A stretch of DNA of 64,000 nt from an uncultured SAR116 cluster alpha proteobacterium. Lineage in GTDB: Bacteria > Pseudomonadota > Alphaproteobacteria > Puniceispirillales > Marisalimonadaceae. The first letter of the stretch is position 1. Every line of letters starts with the position of its first letter. The notes below the pieces were generated by a model. The model had not been told where the DNA came from and ran no database searches. It saw nothing but the letters and a program-made list of their open reading frames with translations. The stretch spans positions 1 to 64,000 of the forward strand of contig CACNEF010000003.1 in assembly GCA_902619485.1 (NCBI GenBank). Reading direction: 5' to 3'. Below are positions 33,985 through 43,111 of the stretch, in pieces. The translations under genes and the position numbers were made by a program.

Positions 33985-35067
33985 TTAATAATTTCTATGT
34001 AAACGATCACCCATAAGTGTTAGTAGTTCATAGCTTATAATGTTATTGTTTTTGAGAATATGTTCAATATTAGAATTATCTAATAAACAAATATGATCTC
34101 CTTCTTTTAGCTTGTTTTTTTTAATATCAGTAATATCTAAAACAAAACTGTCCATGGTTATATTACCAACAATTTCACACTTTTCATTTCCAATTAAAAA
34201 AACACTATTTGTTTTTAATATTCTGAGCCATCCATCAGCATAACCTACTCCAACTGTTGCAAGTATTGAATCTCTTTTTAAAACATCAACTCCACCATAT
34301 GAGACTTTTTCGCCAGCATTTACTTTTTTTATTTGAATAATTGGGGCATATAATTTTAGGGGTAACTTTAATTTTTTTGATTTAAAACATAAATTTTTAC
34401 CAAAATTGTCTATTCCATATAAACCAATTCCAGGTCTGGTTTGATCAAAACAAAAATTGGATCCAAGTTTTATTCCATGACTATTTGCAAAACTAACTCT
34501 TTTATTTGGAAAGTTGATAGAAAAATTTTTAAGTTCATTAAGTTGAAGCAAATTAATTTTACTTTCATTTTCATTTGCATTTGAAAGATGAGACATTATG
34601 TAATCAATTCTTACATTATTTAATAAATCTTTATTATTAATTAGAAAATCTCTCTCTTTCTTACTTAAACCTAACCTATTCATTCCAGTATCAATATTTA
34701 TAATAGCTTTTTGTTCTGTTCCTGGTGTTGAAAAATTATTTAATCTTTCCAGTTGTTCAAGGTTATTTAATATTGGAGTTAAATTATTTTCAGCATAAAT
34801 TTTTTGATTCCCTTCCAAATAACCTTCAAAAATAGCAATTGATATTTCACTAGAGCTGAATTTTTTTCTAAGTTTTAATCCTTCAAAAATATTTGCTACA
34901 TAAAAATAATTACAACCACATTCTAATAATGCACCAGCTACTTCTATCATACCCATTCCATAAGCATTAGCTTTTACAACTGCAGCAGCTTTTCCATTAG
35001 AGGCGGCATTAATTAATTTCCAGTTATATTGAATATCATCAAGAGAAATTTTTAGAATAGATTTCAT
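33985..35067 (-). CDS. alr: Alanine racemase
   Basis: PLP enzyme that makes D-alanine for peptidoglycan. Its 360 residues have the PLP-binding K32 in AVVKANAYGMG, the N-terminal TIM barrel, and the C-terminal beta domain with the catalytic tyrosine in GEKVSYGG. GYADGWLR and GNITMDSFVLDIT, which follow, are further family landmarks. It stands between dnaB and mlaE on one strand with gaps of 32 bases on both sides. Confidence 0.96.
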   Translation of the reverse strand: MKSILKISLDDIQYNWKLINAASNGKAAAVVKANAYGMGMIEVAGALLECGCNYFYVANIFEGLKLRKKFSSSEISIAIFEGYLEGNQKIYAENNLTPILNNLEQLERLNNFSTPGTEQKAIINIDTGMNRLGLSKKERDFLINNKDLLNNVRIDYIMSHLSNANENESKINLLQLNELKNFSINFPNKRVSFANSHGIKLGSNFCFDQTRPGIGLYGIDNFGKNLCFKSKKLKLPLKLYAPIIQIKKVNAGEKVSYGGVDVLKRDSILATVGVGYADGWLRILKTNSVFLIGNEKCEIVGNITMDSFVLDITDIKKNKLKEGDHICLLDNSNIEHILKNNNIISYELLTLMGDRLHRNY

Positions 35068-35099
35068 ATAAAGATAATAAACAAACTTAAATAATTTTA

Positions 35100-36593
35100 C
35101 TAATAGATTTGGTCTGGTAAACGCTCACTTTGGACTAAATCCATAAACCTTGTAAGTTTAGCCTCAAATTGGACTTGGATAATACCTGTTGGGCCATGGC
35201 GTTGTTTAGAAATAATAATTTCTGCCTTTCCTTCAGCAGCACTTCTTCTATCCTGCCATTTTATAAACCGTTCATTAAAGCTTTCTTGATTTTCATTATC
35301 TCTTTGATTTGGTTCACTCTTATCAAGATAGTATTCTTCTCTATAAACAAACATTACTACATCAGCATCTTGTTCAATAGATCCTGATTCTCTTAAGTCA
35401 GCAAGTATAGGCCTTTTGTCTTCTCTTTGTTCAACAGCTCTACTCAACTGAGATAAAGCCAGTATAGGAACATTTAATTCTTTTGCTAATGATTTTAAGC
35501 CTCTAGTAATATATGATATTTCTTGAACTCTACCTTGATTTTCACTATTTTTTGACCCTTGTATTAATTGAATATAATCAATTATAATTAAGCCCAATCC
35601 ATTTGTCCTCTTTAACCTTCTTGCTCTTGATGCGATTTGACCAACGGAGATTGCAGGAGTATCGTCAATAAAAAAGGGTAAGCTATGTATGTTATTTTGA
35701 GTAACAACAAGTTTTGAAAATTCATCATCATTGATATCACCATTTCTTAATCTGTGAGAATCTATAGTGGACTGCTCCGCTAGTATTCGTTGAGCTAATT
35801 GTTCAGCTGACATTTCTAAAGAGAATATCAGTATTGCTTCATTTTTTTCTAATTTACTGCTTTTAGCTGCATTAAAACCAATATTGGTAGCCAAAGCTGT
35901 CTTTCCCATTGCGGGTCTTCCAGCTAGAACAATAAGATCTGATTTATTCAAACCTCCCAAATGACGATTTATTCCAGAAAATCCAGTGTCAATTCCAGAT
36001 AATTTCCCTTTTCTATTGTAGGCTGAATTAATTTGTTTAGTTGTGCTAGCTAGAACTGTTTTAAAATCTGATGGTCCTGAATTAATTTGATCCTTTTCAG
36101 CTAGATTATATAATTTTTCTTCTGTATTCGATATCTCTTGATCAGGAGTAGTTTCAATTGTTGGATGATTTGCATTATGAATTAATTCATCACCTATAAC
36201 TATTAAACATCTTCTGACATAACAATTTCGTATTTCTTCGGCATAAAACCCAGCTTTGCTAAGAGATAAAACACCATCTCTTAGGTCTATAAGATATTGC
36301 TCAATATCTATATCTAAATTGTGTTTGTTATCACTAAGATAGTTTTTTAATGTTAGTGGATCCGCTAAACGTCCCTTATCTATCAATGAAATACTCGCAT
36401 CATAAATACTAGAATGTAGAGGATCAAAAAAATAATTAGAATTAAAATTCATAGGTAGATCCTCTAAAATCTTATTATCAAATAGTATTGAACCTATAAG
36501 GCTTTGTTCAGCTTCAAGATTTTGAGGCATTACGTTTTTATTTTTTATATTGTCATTAGAATTTACGTAGTCATCAACTAAACTATCGTCCAT
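35100..36593 (-). CDS. dnaB: Replicative DNA helicase DnaB
   Basis: Hexameric fork helicase. The start is set at the ATG at 36593 (497 aa): a GGAG sits eight bases ahead of it, inside what would be coding sequence if the frame's earlier TTG (36614) were used. The N-terminal domain runs about 20-125 (MPQNLEAEQSLIGSIL). The RecA-like C-terminal domain has Walker A GRPAMGKT (225-232), IIIDYIQLI for Walker B, and LSQLSRAVEQR. It lies in the ribosomal-protein run rpsF-rpsR-rplI, an arrangement common to Proteobacteria. Confidence 0.96.
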   Translation of the reverse strand: MDDSLVDDYVNSNDNIKNKNVMPQNLEAEQSLIGSILFDNKILEDLPMNFNSNYFFDPLHSSIYDASISLIDKGRLADPLTLKNYLSDNKHNLDIDIEQYLIDLRDGVLSLSKAGFYAEEIRNCYVRRCLIVIGDELIHNANHPTIETTPDQEISNTEEKLYNLAEKDQINSGPSDFKTVLASTTKQINSAYNRKGKLSGIDTGFSGINRHLGGLNKSDLIVLAGRPAMGKTALATNIGFNAAKSSKLEKNEAILIFSLEMSAEQLAQRILAEQSTIDSHRLRNGDINDDEFSKLVVTQNNIHSLPFFIDDTPAISVGQIASRARRLKRTNGLGLIIIDYIQLIQGSKNSENQGRVQEISYITRGLKSLAKELNVPILALSQLSRAVEQREDKRPILADLRESGSIEQDADVVMFVYREEYYLDKSEPNQRDNENQESFNERFIKWQDRRSAAEGKAEIIISKQRHGPTGIIQVQFEAKLTRFMDLVQSERLPDQIY

Positions 36594-36697
36594 TATATCA
36601 TCTCCTGAGGGCAATGGAGATTAATTTTTATTAATCTATTAATAAAAAACAAGATTATAATTTATTCTTTTTCTTAATCTTCTTTTTCTTTCTTATT

Positions 36698-37351
36698 TTA
36701 ATCTTTATCTTTATTTTCTAATTTCTTTGAAATCTTAGTATTGTCTGTTTCTAAAACTTCCTTTGGTGCTTTTTCAATTTTAATATCATTATTTTTCTTT
36801 TCTAACCGTTTTGCATCTTTTTGGGCTCTTTCTGATCTTATATCCCCTCCGGATATTTCTGTTGTAATAATAGCTTTACCGGATTTTGATTGTTCTTTTG
36901 CTTCCTCAGTTGATCTGGCTATATTTAATTTTAATTTTACATACACTTCTGGATGAAGTTTTATTGACACATCTTCAAATGATAAGGTTTTAAGAGTTTT
37001 GTTTAAAACAATTTGTGACTTATTAATTGATAAACCTAAGTTAGTAACTTCTTGAGCAATATCTTTAGCTGAAACAGAGCCATATAACTGACCAGACTCA
37101 CTTGCAGCTCTTATTATAATTATTTCTTTAAAATTTAGGTTGTTAGCTAAATTTTGAGCCTCTTTTTTTCTTTCTAAATTTTCACCTTCCAGTTGCAATT
37201 TCTTATCTTCAAACATTTTAATGTTTTCTTTAGAAGCAAATACTGCTTTGCCTTGTGGTAAAAGGAAATTTCTTGCATATCCAGACTTAACTGTAACCAA
37301 ATCACCTATTTGACCTAATTTTTCAATACGTTCTAATAATATAATGTTCAT
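36698..37351 (-). CDS. rplI: 50S ribosomal protein L9 with long C-terminal tail
   Basis: Large-subunit protein of 217 residues, against about 150 in E. coli. Residues 1-150 hold both L9 domains: the N-terminal strand-rich part (MNIILLERIEKLGQIGD, VKSGYARNFLLPQGKAV), the connecting helix and the C-terminal domain with IKLHPEVYVKLKLNI. The rest is a Lys/Glu-rich, probably unfolded tail; extended tails are common in Alphaproteobacteria. It follows rpsR after 13 bases. Confidence 0.95.
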   Translation of the reverse strand: MNIILLERIEKLGQIGDLVTVKSGYARNFLLPQGKAVFASKENIKMFEDKKLQLEGENLERKKEAQNLANNLNFKEIIIIRAASESGQLYGSVSAKDIAQEVTNLGLSINKSQIVLNKTLKTLSFEDVSIKLHPEVYVKLKLNIARSTEEAKEQSKSGKAIITTEISGGDIRSERAQKDAKRLEKKNNDIKIEKAPKEVLETDNTKISKKLENKDKD

Positions 37352-37364
37352 TTATTTCTCCGAT

Positions 37365-37619
37365 TTAACCAACAACATAAGGCATTAAAGCTAAAAACCT
37401 AGCTCTTTTAATGGCTTTAGAGAGCTCTCTTTGTCTTTTAGATGAAACTGCAGAAATCCTAGATGGTATAATTTTTCCTCTTTCGGACACGTATCTTGTT
37501 AATACTTTTAAATCCTTATAGTCGATTTCAGGAGTATTAGGAGCTGCAAATGGGCAAGATTTTCTTCTTTTTTGATTAGGCTTTCTAAGTGCTTCTCTTG
37601 TTATGTTTAATTGTGTCAT
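37365..37619 (-). CDS. rpsR: 30S ribosomal protein S18
   Basis: Small-subunit protein of 84 residues that pairs with S6 on the platform. The conserved blocks are [19 protein letters not shown] (18-36), [12 protein letters not shown] written here as [12 protein letters not shown], and [26 protein letters not shown] (split: residues 57-69 and 70-82). It lies between rpsF and rplI as in most bacteria and shares their leader. Confidence 0.97.
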   Translation of the reverse strand: MTQLNITREALRKPNQKRRKSCPFAAPNTPEIDYKDLKVLTRYVSERGKIIPSRISAVSSKRQRELSKAIKRARFLALMPYVVG

Positions 37620-37631
37620 ATTTTTATTCCT

Positions 37632-38018
37632 TTATTGTTCCTTATCAAATGCTGCACTGTTTTCATCTACAACTGATTCATTCTTTGATCTGTCAGATTT
37701 ATTAATCATTAAAGGTGAAGGTTTATCATCGATAGATTTAACTTTAATTGTAAGAAATCTAATAATATCTTCATCCAATCTCATTAAACGTTCATATTCT
37801 TGAACAGCTTCCGGAGGCCCATCAATATTTAAGAGCATATAATGCCCCTTCCTGTTTTTATTGATTTTGTAAGCAAGGTTTCTAACTCCCCAATTCTCTC
37901 TTTTTACAATTTCGCCTTTAAAAGATTGAATAACTGCTATAAATTTTTCTAATAATGTTTCAAATTGACCAGGAGTTAGGTCTTGTCGTCCAATAATTAC
38001 ACTTTCGTATAATGCCAT
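37632..38018 (-). CDS. rpsF: 30S ribosomal protein S6
   Basis: Small-subunit protein of 128 residues; binds 16S rRNA with S18. The frame runs 35 codons further upstream, but MALYESVIIGRQDL is the family's start and AAGGAG sits seven bases before this ATG (38018), so the extension is rejected. The Glu/Asp-rich tail after residue 95 (DRSKNESVVDENSAAFDKEQ) is a common variable end. The gene opens the - strand operon rpsF-rpsR-rplI-dnaB and is preceded by a structured leader. Confidence 0.96.
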   Translation of the reverse strand: MALYESVIIGRQDLTPGQFETLLEKFIAVIQSFKGEIVKRENWGVRNLAYKINKNRKGHYMLLNIDGPPEAVQEYERLMRLDEDIIRFLTIKVKSIDDKPSPLMINKSDRSKNESVVDENSAAFDKEQ

Positions 38019-38030
38019 CGTTTTCTCCTT

Positions 38031-38079
38031 CTGGCTTTTGGGTGTTAATACCCAGGTTATCCAACAAGTAATTTGCTGG
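38031..38079 (-). promoter_or_regulatory. Structured leader of rpsF-rpsR (possible S6:S18 autoregulatory element)
   Basis: Reading the - strand, CCAGCAA-ATTAC-TTGTTGG (38079-38061, one G-U pair) is followed by TGGGT-loop-ACCCA (38054-38039) and then CCAG before the ribosome site. Two hairpins directly ahead of rpsF fit a ribosomal-protein feedback element such as the S6:S18 motif. I cannot match the published consensus base by base. Confidence 0.4.
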
Positions 38080-38200
38080 AAAGGAGTACATAAATAATAA
38101 TAATATTTATGCTGGTATTTCATTTATTTGTGGAACATAAATGTTTATAAAAATTATGCAATAAATAATTATAAATTTTAATAATTTATGAGGAATAAAT

Positions 38201-39130
38201 ATGAACTTTATAGTTTTCCCTGGACAAGGTTCCCAAAAAATTGGGATGGGTAAAATGTTATCTGAAAATTTTCCTGAAGCAAAAGAAGTTTTTGACGAGG
38301 TTAATGATGCTTTGAACTTAAACTTAACTAAAATTATGTGGGAAGGATCAGATAATGAAATCTCATTAACTATTAATGCACAACCTGCTCTTATGGCATG
38401 TGGAGTAGCCGCTTTTAGGGTTTTAAGCAAATTAAAAGATAAAAATTTAAATCAATTAGCTGATTTTACAGCAGGACATTCATTAGGTGAATATACAGCT
38501 ATGACAGTTGCGCAAGTTTTTTCTCTCAAAGAATGCTCAGTTCTACTTAGATTAAGGGGTGAAGCTATGCAACAGGCAGTCCCTGTTGGTAAAGGGGCTA
38601 TGGCAGCTTTGATTGGTGCAAGTATTAATCAAACAATTGAAATTATTGAAAAAGCTCAAATTCATGGAATTTGTGATATTGGAAATGATAATGCAGATGG
38701 TCAAATAGTAATAAGTGGGGATGCAAAAGCTATTGAAAACGCAATTGAAATTGCAAAAAATAAAGGTGTCAAAAGAGCAATTTTACTTCCAGTCAGTGCG
38801 CCTTTCCATTGTAGATTGATGCAGCCCGCTCGTGAAATTATGCAAGAAGCCTTAAATAACTTAAAATTTGATGCACCCTTAATTCCAATAGTTTCTAACA
38901 TTACAGCTTTACCTCATACGGATCCTTCAACATTAAGAAAAAATTTAATTGACCAAGTTACTGGAACTGTTAGATGGCGAGAGACAATGAACTTTGCAAA
39001 AAATAAAGAAGTTAAAAAAATAACTGAATTGGGAAGTGGAAAAGTTCTTACAGGAATCGCAAAAAGGATGATAAAAGATATTACAAATGAAAGTTTTGAA
39101 AATCCAGAAGATTTTGATATTTTCCTTTAA
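38201..39130 (+). CDS. fabD: Malonyl-CoA:ACP transacylase FabD
   Basis: Transfers malonyl groups from CoA to acyl carrier protein, feeding fatty-acid elongation. Its 309 residues hold the GQGSQ oxyanion loop (8-12), the nucleophile S94 in GHSLGEYTA, and the histidine of PFHCRLM near 200. A GAGG ribosome site precedes the ATG. It is divergent from rpsF, and fabG follows after 20 bases; fabD-fabG-acpP-fabF is a classical cluster. Confidence 0.96.
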   Translation: MNFIVFPGQGSQKIGMGKMLSENFPEAKEVFDEVNDALNLNLTKIMWEGSDNEISLTINAQPALMACGVAAFRVLSKLKDKNLNQLADFTAGHSLGEYTAMTVAQVFSLKECSVLLRLRGEAMQQAVPVGKGAMAALIGASINQTIEIIEKAQIHGICDIGNDNADGQIVISGDAKAIENAIEIAKNKGVKRAILLPVSAPFHCRLMQPAREIMQEALNNLKFDAPLIPIVSNITALPHTDPSTLRKNLIDQVTGTVRWRETMNFAKNKEVKKITELGSGKVLTGIAKRMIKDITNESFENPEDFDIFL

Positions 39131-39150
39131 ATTAATAACGGAGTACAGAA

Positions 39151-39888
39151 ATGTTTGATCTAACAGATAAGGTTGTTTTATTAACTGGAGCGACAGGAGG
39201 TATTGGTAAATCTATAGCAAAAAAGATGAAAGAAAAAGGCGCTAAGCTAATTCTTTCGGGAACACGACAAAATATTCTTAATGAACTTTCTGAAGAATTA
39301 GGAGATGATACTAAAGCAATAACTACAGACTTAACCTCTAAAGAAAGTATTTTATCTTTAGCAAAAGAGGCTGAAACTTCTTTTGGTCATATAGATATTC
39401 TTATTAATAATGCTGGTATTACAGCAGATAATCTTTTTTTAAGGATGAAAGATGAAGAATGGGAAAATGTTTTAAATGTTAACCTATCAGCCAGTATGAG
39501 ACTTACAAGGCAAGTTATAAAAGGTATGCTTAAGAGAAAATATGGAAGAGTTATTTTTATTAGCTCAATTGTAGGATTTACTGGTAATCCAGGACAAGCT
39601 AACTATTCTGCTTCTAAATCAGCTTTATCAGGTCTTACAAAATCTATCGCTTTGGAAGTGGCAGCACGAGGTATAACTTGTAATCTTGTTGCTCCAGGAT
39701 TTATATCAACACCAATGACAGATAAACTTACAGAGGATCAAAAAAATAAAATAATTGTAAATATTCCTGCTAATAAGTTAGGTAATGCAGAAGATATATC
39801 AAATGGCTGCATTTATTTAGCTAGTGATGAAGCAAGTTTCATAACTGGTACTACTTTACATATAAATGGTGGAATGAGCATGATATAA
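39151..39888 (+). CDS. fabG: 3-oxoacyl-ACP reductase FabG
   Basis: NADPH-dependent first reduction of the elongation cycle. Its 245 residues show the cofactor loop TGATGGIG (12-19), NNAG (86-89), the catalytic serine near 139 and Y152-x3-K156 (YSASK). The end, GTTLHINGGMSMI, is the typical FabG finish. It lies between fabD and acpP, so it works on the ACP encoded next. A second SDR (28,333) is less similar to FabG. Confidence 0.96.
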   Translation: MFDLTDKVVLLTGATGGIGKSIAKKMKEKGAKLILSGTRQNILNELSEELGDDTKAITTDLTSKESILSLAKEAETSFGHIDILINNAGITADNLFLRMKDEEWENVLNVNLSASMRLTRQVIKGMLKRKYGRVIFISSIVGFTGNPGQANYSASKSALSGLTKSIALEVAARGITCNLVAPGFISTPMTDKLTEDQKNKIIVNIPANKLGNAEDISNGCIYLASDEASFITGTTLHINGGMSMI

Positions 39889-39982
39889 TTTTTTGCGCAT
39901 CTGTTCATTATATGCTTGGCATGATTACATATTTATGTTACTCGAAGTCAAAAATAATAATTAAATACTTAAGGGGATCTTA

Positions 39983-40216
39983 ATGAGTGATATTGCTGGC
40001 AGAGTGACTAAGATTGTAGTTGAGCATCTTGGTGTAGATGAATCAAAAGTCGTAGAAAGTGCAAGTTTTATAGATGATCTGGGTGCTGACAGCTTAGACA
40101 CTGTAGAGTTAGTTATGGCTTTTGAAGAAGAGTTTGAATGTGAAATTCCTGATGACGCAGCTGAAAAGATTCAAACTGTCAAAGATGCAATAGACTTTAT
40201 AGCTTCAAATAGCTAA
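39983..40216 (+). CDS. acpP: Acyl carrier protein
   Basis: Carrier of growing acyl chains, 77 residues. The phosphopantetheine attachment serine is S37 in the [12 protein letters not shown] motif. The protein is acidic and four-helical, as expected. An AAGGGGA ribosome site precedes the ATG. The gap of 94 bases after fabG, larger than its neighbours' gaps, suggests that acpP has its own promoter, although I could not define one. Confidence 0.97.
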   Translation: MSDIAGRVTKIVVEHLGVDESKVVESASFIDDLGADSLDTVELVMAFEEEFECEIPDDAAEKIQTVKDAIDFIASNS

Positions 40217-40259
40217 TCTACCTAATATTGTTTGCTCGAGTTATAATTAGGAGTTTTTT

Positions 40260-41522
40260 ATGCGTCGGGTTGTTGTTACTGGATTAGGATTATTAACACC
40301 TTTAGGTTTAGGAACAGATACTAATTGGAAAAGACTTGTATCTGGTTTAGTTGGTATAAATAAAATCGATAACTTTGACGTTTCAGACTTACCTTGTAAA
40401 ATAGCTGGTCAAATACCAAAAAAAAGCGATGATCCTGAAGGTGGTTTGAGTATTGATGAGTGGATAGAACCAAGAGAATACAAGAGAATAGATAGATTTA
40501 TTGCTTACGGTCTTGTTTCAGCAACCCAAGCTGTTGAAGATTCAGGTTGGATACCAAATAATGAAATTCAAAAGAATAGAACGGGTGTAATACTTGGTTC
40601 TGGCATTGGAGGTCTTGAAACTATATCCAACACTACTGAGCTTTTAAACTCTAAAGGACCAAGAAAAGTTAGCCCTTTTTTCATACCGTCTGCACTTATA
40701 AATTTATTATCAGGTCAAGTAAGTATCAAATATGGTTTTAAAGGTCCAAACCATTCTGTAGTTACTGCTTGTTCAACTGGAGCTCATGCTATTGGGGATG
40801 CATCAAGAATTATTCGTTATGGTGACGCAGATGTAATGATTGCAGGAGGGGCTGAAGCAGCTTGCTGTAGAATTGGTATGGCAGGGTTTGCTGCCGCGAG
40901 AGCATTAAGTACTAACTTTAATAATAATCCTAAACAAAGTTCAAGGCCTTGGGATGAAGATCGAGATGGCTTTGTTATGGGAGAAGGTGCTGGAGTACTT
41001 GTTCTTGAAGAAAAAGAACATGCTCTTGCAAGAGGTGCAAAAATATACGCAGAAATAAAAGGCTATGGTTTATCTGGCGATGCTCATCATATAACAGCAC
41101 CTGCTGAAAATGGAGATGGTGGTTACAGAGCGATGTTATCAGCAATTAAAGATGCAGGTATAAGTCCTACAGACATTGATTATATCAATGCACACGGCAC
41201 TTCTACACCTTTAGGTGATATAATTGAATTGAAGGCTATTGGTAAACTTCTTGGAGATAAAATAGAAAATACTAGTATTAGTTCGACTAAATCCGCAACA
41301 GGACATTTATTAGGTGCAGCTGGTGCTATAGAAGCTATTTACTCAATACTATCAATTGTAAACCAAACTGTTCCTCCTACAAATAATCTAGTAAACCCCG
41401 ATAAAGATTCAGCAGGTTTTGACTTGGTACCGAACAGATCGAAAAAAAGAAACATAAAAAATGTGCTTTCAAATTCTTTTGGTTTTGGAGGCACTAATGC
41501 AAGTTTAGTGATTGGTAGCTAA
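40260..41522 (+). CDS. fabF: 3-oxoacyl-ACP synthase II FabF
   Basis: Condensing enzyme of fatty-acid elongation. Its 420 residues carry the thiolase-fold triad C171 (VTACSTGAHA), H312 (NAHGTSTPLGD) and H349 (KSATGHLLGA). The ending SFGFGGTNASLVI is the family's glycine-rich loop. A TAGGAG ribosome site lies upstream. It follows acpP, its substrate carrier, and is followed two bases later by mltG, another conserved alphaproteobacterial neighbour. Confidence 0.97.
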   Translation: MRRVVVTGLGLLTPLGLGTDTNWKRLVSGLVGINKIDNFDVSDLPCKIAGQIPKKSDDPEGGLSIDEWIEPREYKRIDRFIAYGLVSATQAVEDSGWIPNNEIQKNRTGVILGSGIGGLETISNTTELLNSKGPRKVSPFFIPSALINLLSGQVSIKYGFKGPNHSVVTACSTGAHAIGDASRIIRYGDADVMIAGGAEAACCRIGMAGFAAARALSTNFNNNPKQSSRPWDEDRDGFVMGEGAGVLVLEEKEHALARGAKIYAEIKGYGLSGDAHHITAPAENGDGGYRAMLSAIKDAGISPTDIDYINAHGTSTPLGDIIELKAIGKLLGDKIENTSISSTKSATGHLLGAAGAIEAIYSILSIVNQTVPPTNNLVNPDKDSAGFDLVPNRSKKRNIKNVLSNSFGFGGTNASLVIGS

Positions 41523-41524
41523 GA

Positions 41525-42484
41525 TTGAGTTTGAAAAATAAGTCTGTCCTAATATTTGTACTGTTTTTTTCAATTTTATCTTCAATCTACATATATGTTA
41601 ATTTAATAACTAAAAAAGTTGTTATTTTTGACGAGACTTACTATTTATTAAACAAAAACACTAGCCAAAAAAAAATAATATCTGAACTTAGAACAAAAAA
41701 TATAGATATTTCTTACATAAACTGGAAATTGGTATCATTTTTCCATAAAAAATCTTTTATTCCCAAAGCAGGGGAATATTTAATTCCTAAAAATCTTACG
41801 CTTTTTCAAATTCAACAAATCTTACAAGCAGGTAAAACATTAACTAGACATTTTACACTAATAGAGGGATCTACAGCTTTTGATTTAAAAAATAATTTAC
41901 TAAAGAACCAGTACTTGACTGGAGAAATTAGTGAGTTAGAAGAAGGTATTTACAAACCAGACACATATTTTTTTAAATTAGGTTTTTCTAGAAGCAAACT
42001 CTTAAATCAAATGAAAATAGCTCAGGAAAAAATTTTAAATTCTGTTTGGAAAAAAAAGCCAAAAGACTTTGTTTTAAAGAATAAAAGAGAGTTACTAATA
42101 CTTGCTTCAATAGTCCAGAAAGAGGCTGGAAATATTGATGATAGTAAATTAGTAGCAAGTGTTTTTATCAATAGACTTAAAAATAAAATGAAACTTCAAT
42201 CAGATGTAACACTTGCATATGGTTTCAAAGTTAATGGTAAAAATATTACAAGAAACATGTTAAGATCAACTAATCCATACAATACTTATAAATTTCATGG
42301 TTTACCTCCAACACCAATTTCCTACCCAGGTGAAAATGCATTGAACACATTAAGGAATATACAAAAAACTGATTATATTTATTTTGTTAGCGATGGGAAT
42401 GGTAGGCATAGATTTTCTAAAACGTATAGTTTACATAAGAAAAATATTAAGTTATGGAAAGATACATTGAATAAGGATAAATAA
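41525..42484 (+). CDS. mltG: Endolytic transglycosylase MltG
   Basis: Inner-membrane murein enzyme that cuts nascent glycan strands and sets their length. Its 319 residues begin with TTG, two bases past fabF. One membrane helix (about 8-28) is followed by the periplasmic YceG domain with the catalytic glutamate E200 in ILASIVQKEAG, LQSDVTLAYG and YNTYKFHGLPPTPI. Every family landmark is present. The stop overlaps the gmk start by one base (TAATG). Confidence 0.93.
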   Translation: MSLKNKSVLIFVLFFSILSSIYIYVNLITKKVVIFDETYYLLNKNTSQKKIISELRTKNIDISYINWKLVSFFHKKSFIPKAGEYLIPKNLTLFQIQQILQAGKTLTRHFTLIEGSTAFDLKNNLLKNQYLTGEISELEEGIYKPDTYFFKLGFSRSKLLNQMKIAQEKILNSVWKKKPKDFVLKNKRELLILASIVQKEAGNIDDSKLVASVFINRLKNKMKLQSDVTLAYGFKVNGKNITRNMLRSTNPYNTYKFHGLPPTPISYPGENALNTLRNIQKTDYIYFVSDGNGRHRFSKTYSLHKKNIKLWKDTLNKDK

Positions 42485-43107
42485 TGCCCAAAATGGTAAA
42501 CAAAGGCTTATTGCTTATTATTTCATCACCTTCTGGTGCAGGCAAAACAACAATATGTAAAAAATTAATCAATGAAGTTGATGATATTGATTTATCAGTT
42601 TCGGTTACCACACGAAAAAAAAGGAAAGATGAAATTGAAGGAAAACACTATTTTTTTAAAAATGAAGATGATTTCAAAATGTTATTAAAGGAAAACAAAT
42701 TCTTAGAGCACGCTAATGTTTTTGGGTGCCTCTATGGAACGTTAAAAAAAGAGGTTGTGTCAAAAATCAATAAAGGAATTGATGTTATTGTAGATATTGA
42801 TTGGCAAGGAACAAGACAGATTGAAAAACAATTGCCAGAATATGTCGTTAAAGTTTTTATTTTACCACCATCAATGAAAGAACTTGAAAATAGACTCGGC
42901 AAAAGAGCAAGTGAAAACAAAAAGAATTTTAAAAAAAGAATGTCGGAGGCTAAAAAAGAAATAAGTCATTACAAAGAATATGACTTTGTTATAGTTAATA
43001 ACGATCTTCAGTTAGCTGTAGATCAAATTAAAATAATTTTATTTTCTGAAAGACTTAGAAGATGCAGACAATTAACACTAAATAACACGATTGAAAAACT
43101 TATTTGA
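42484..43107 (+). CDS. gmk: Guanylate kinase
   Basis: Phosphorylates GMP to GDP. Its 207 residues have the P-loop SPSGAGKTT (15-23), the GMP-binding TTRKKRKDEIEGKHYFF region and DIDWQGTRQIEKQ. The start could also be the ATG three codons later. It overlaps mltG by one base, ends the fabD-to-gmk run, and is convergent with rsmA only four bases apart. Confidence 0.96.
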   Translation: MPKMVNKGLLLIISSPSGAGKTTICKKLINEVDDIDLSVSVTTRKKRKDEIEGKHYFFKNEDDFKMLLKENKFLEHANVFGCLYGTLKKEVVSKINKGIDVIVDIDWQGTRQIEKQLPEYVVKVFILPPSMKELENRLGKRASENKKNFKKRMSEAKKEISHYKEYDFVIVNNDLQLAVDQIKIILFSERLRRCRQLTLNNTIEKLI

Positions 43108-43111
43108 TTAT

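Noticed and set aside
36594-36614. DnaB starting at the TTG at 36614
   Set aside because: The GGAG ribosome site for the ATG at 36593 would lie inside the coding sequence; the ATG start is better.
37632-38123. S6 with a 35-residue N-terminal extension
   Set aside because: MALYESV at 38018 is the family start with AAGGAG before it; the extension codes through the leader hairpins.
39916-39932. Sigma-54-like TTGGCAT ahead of acpP
   Set aside because: The -24 half matches but no GC is present ten bases after the GG, and acpP is not expected to use sigma-54.
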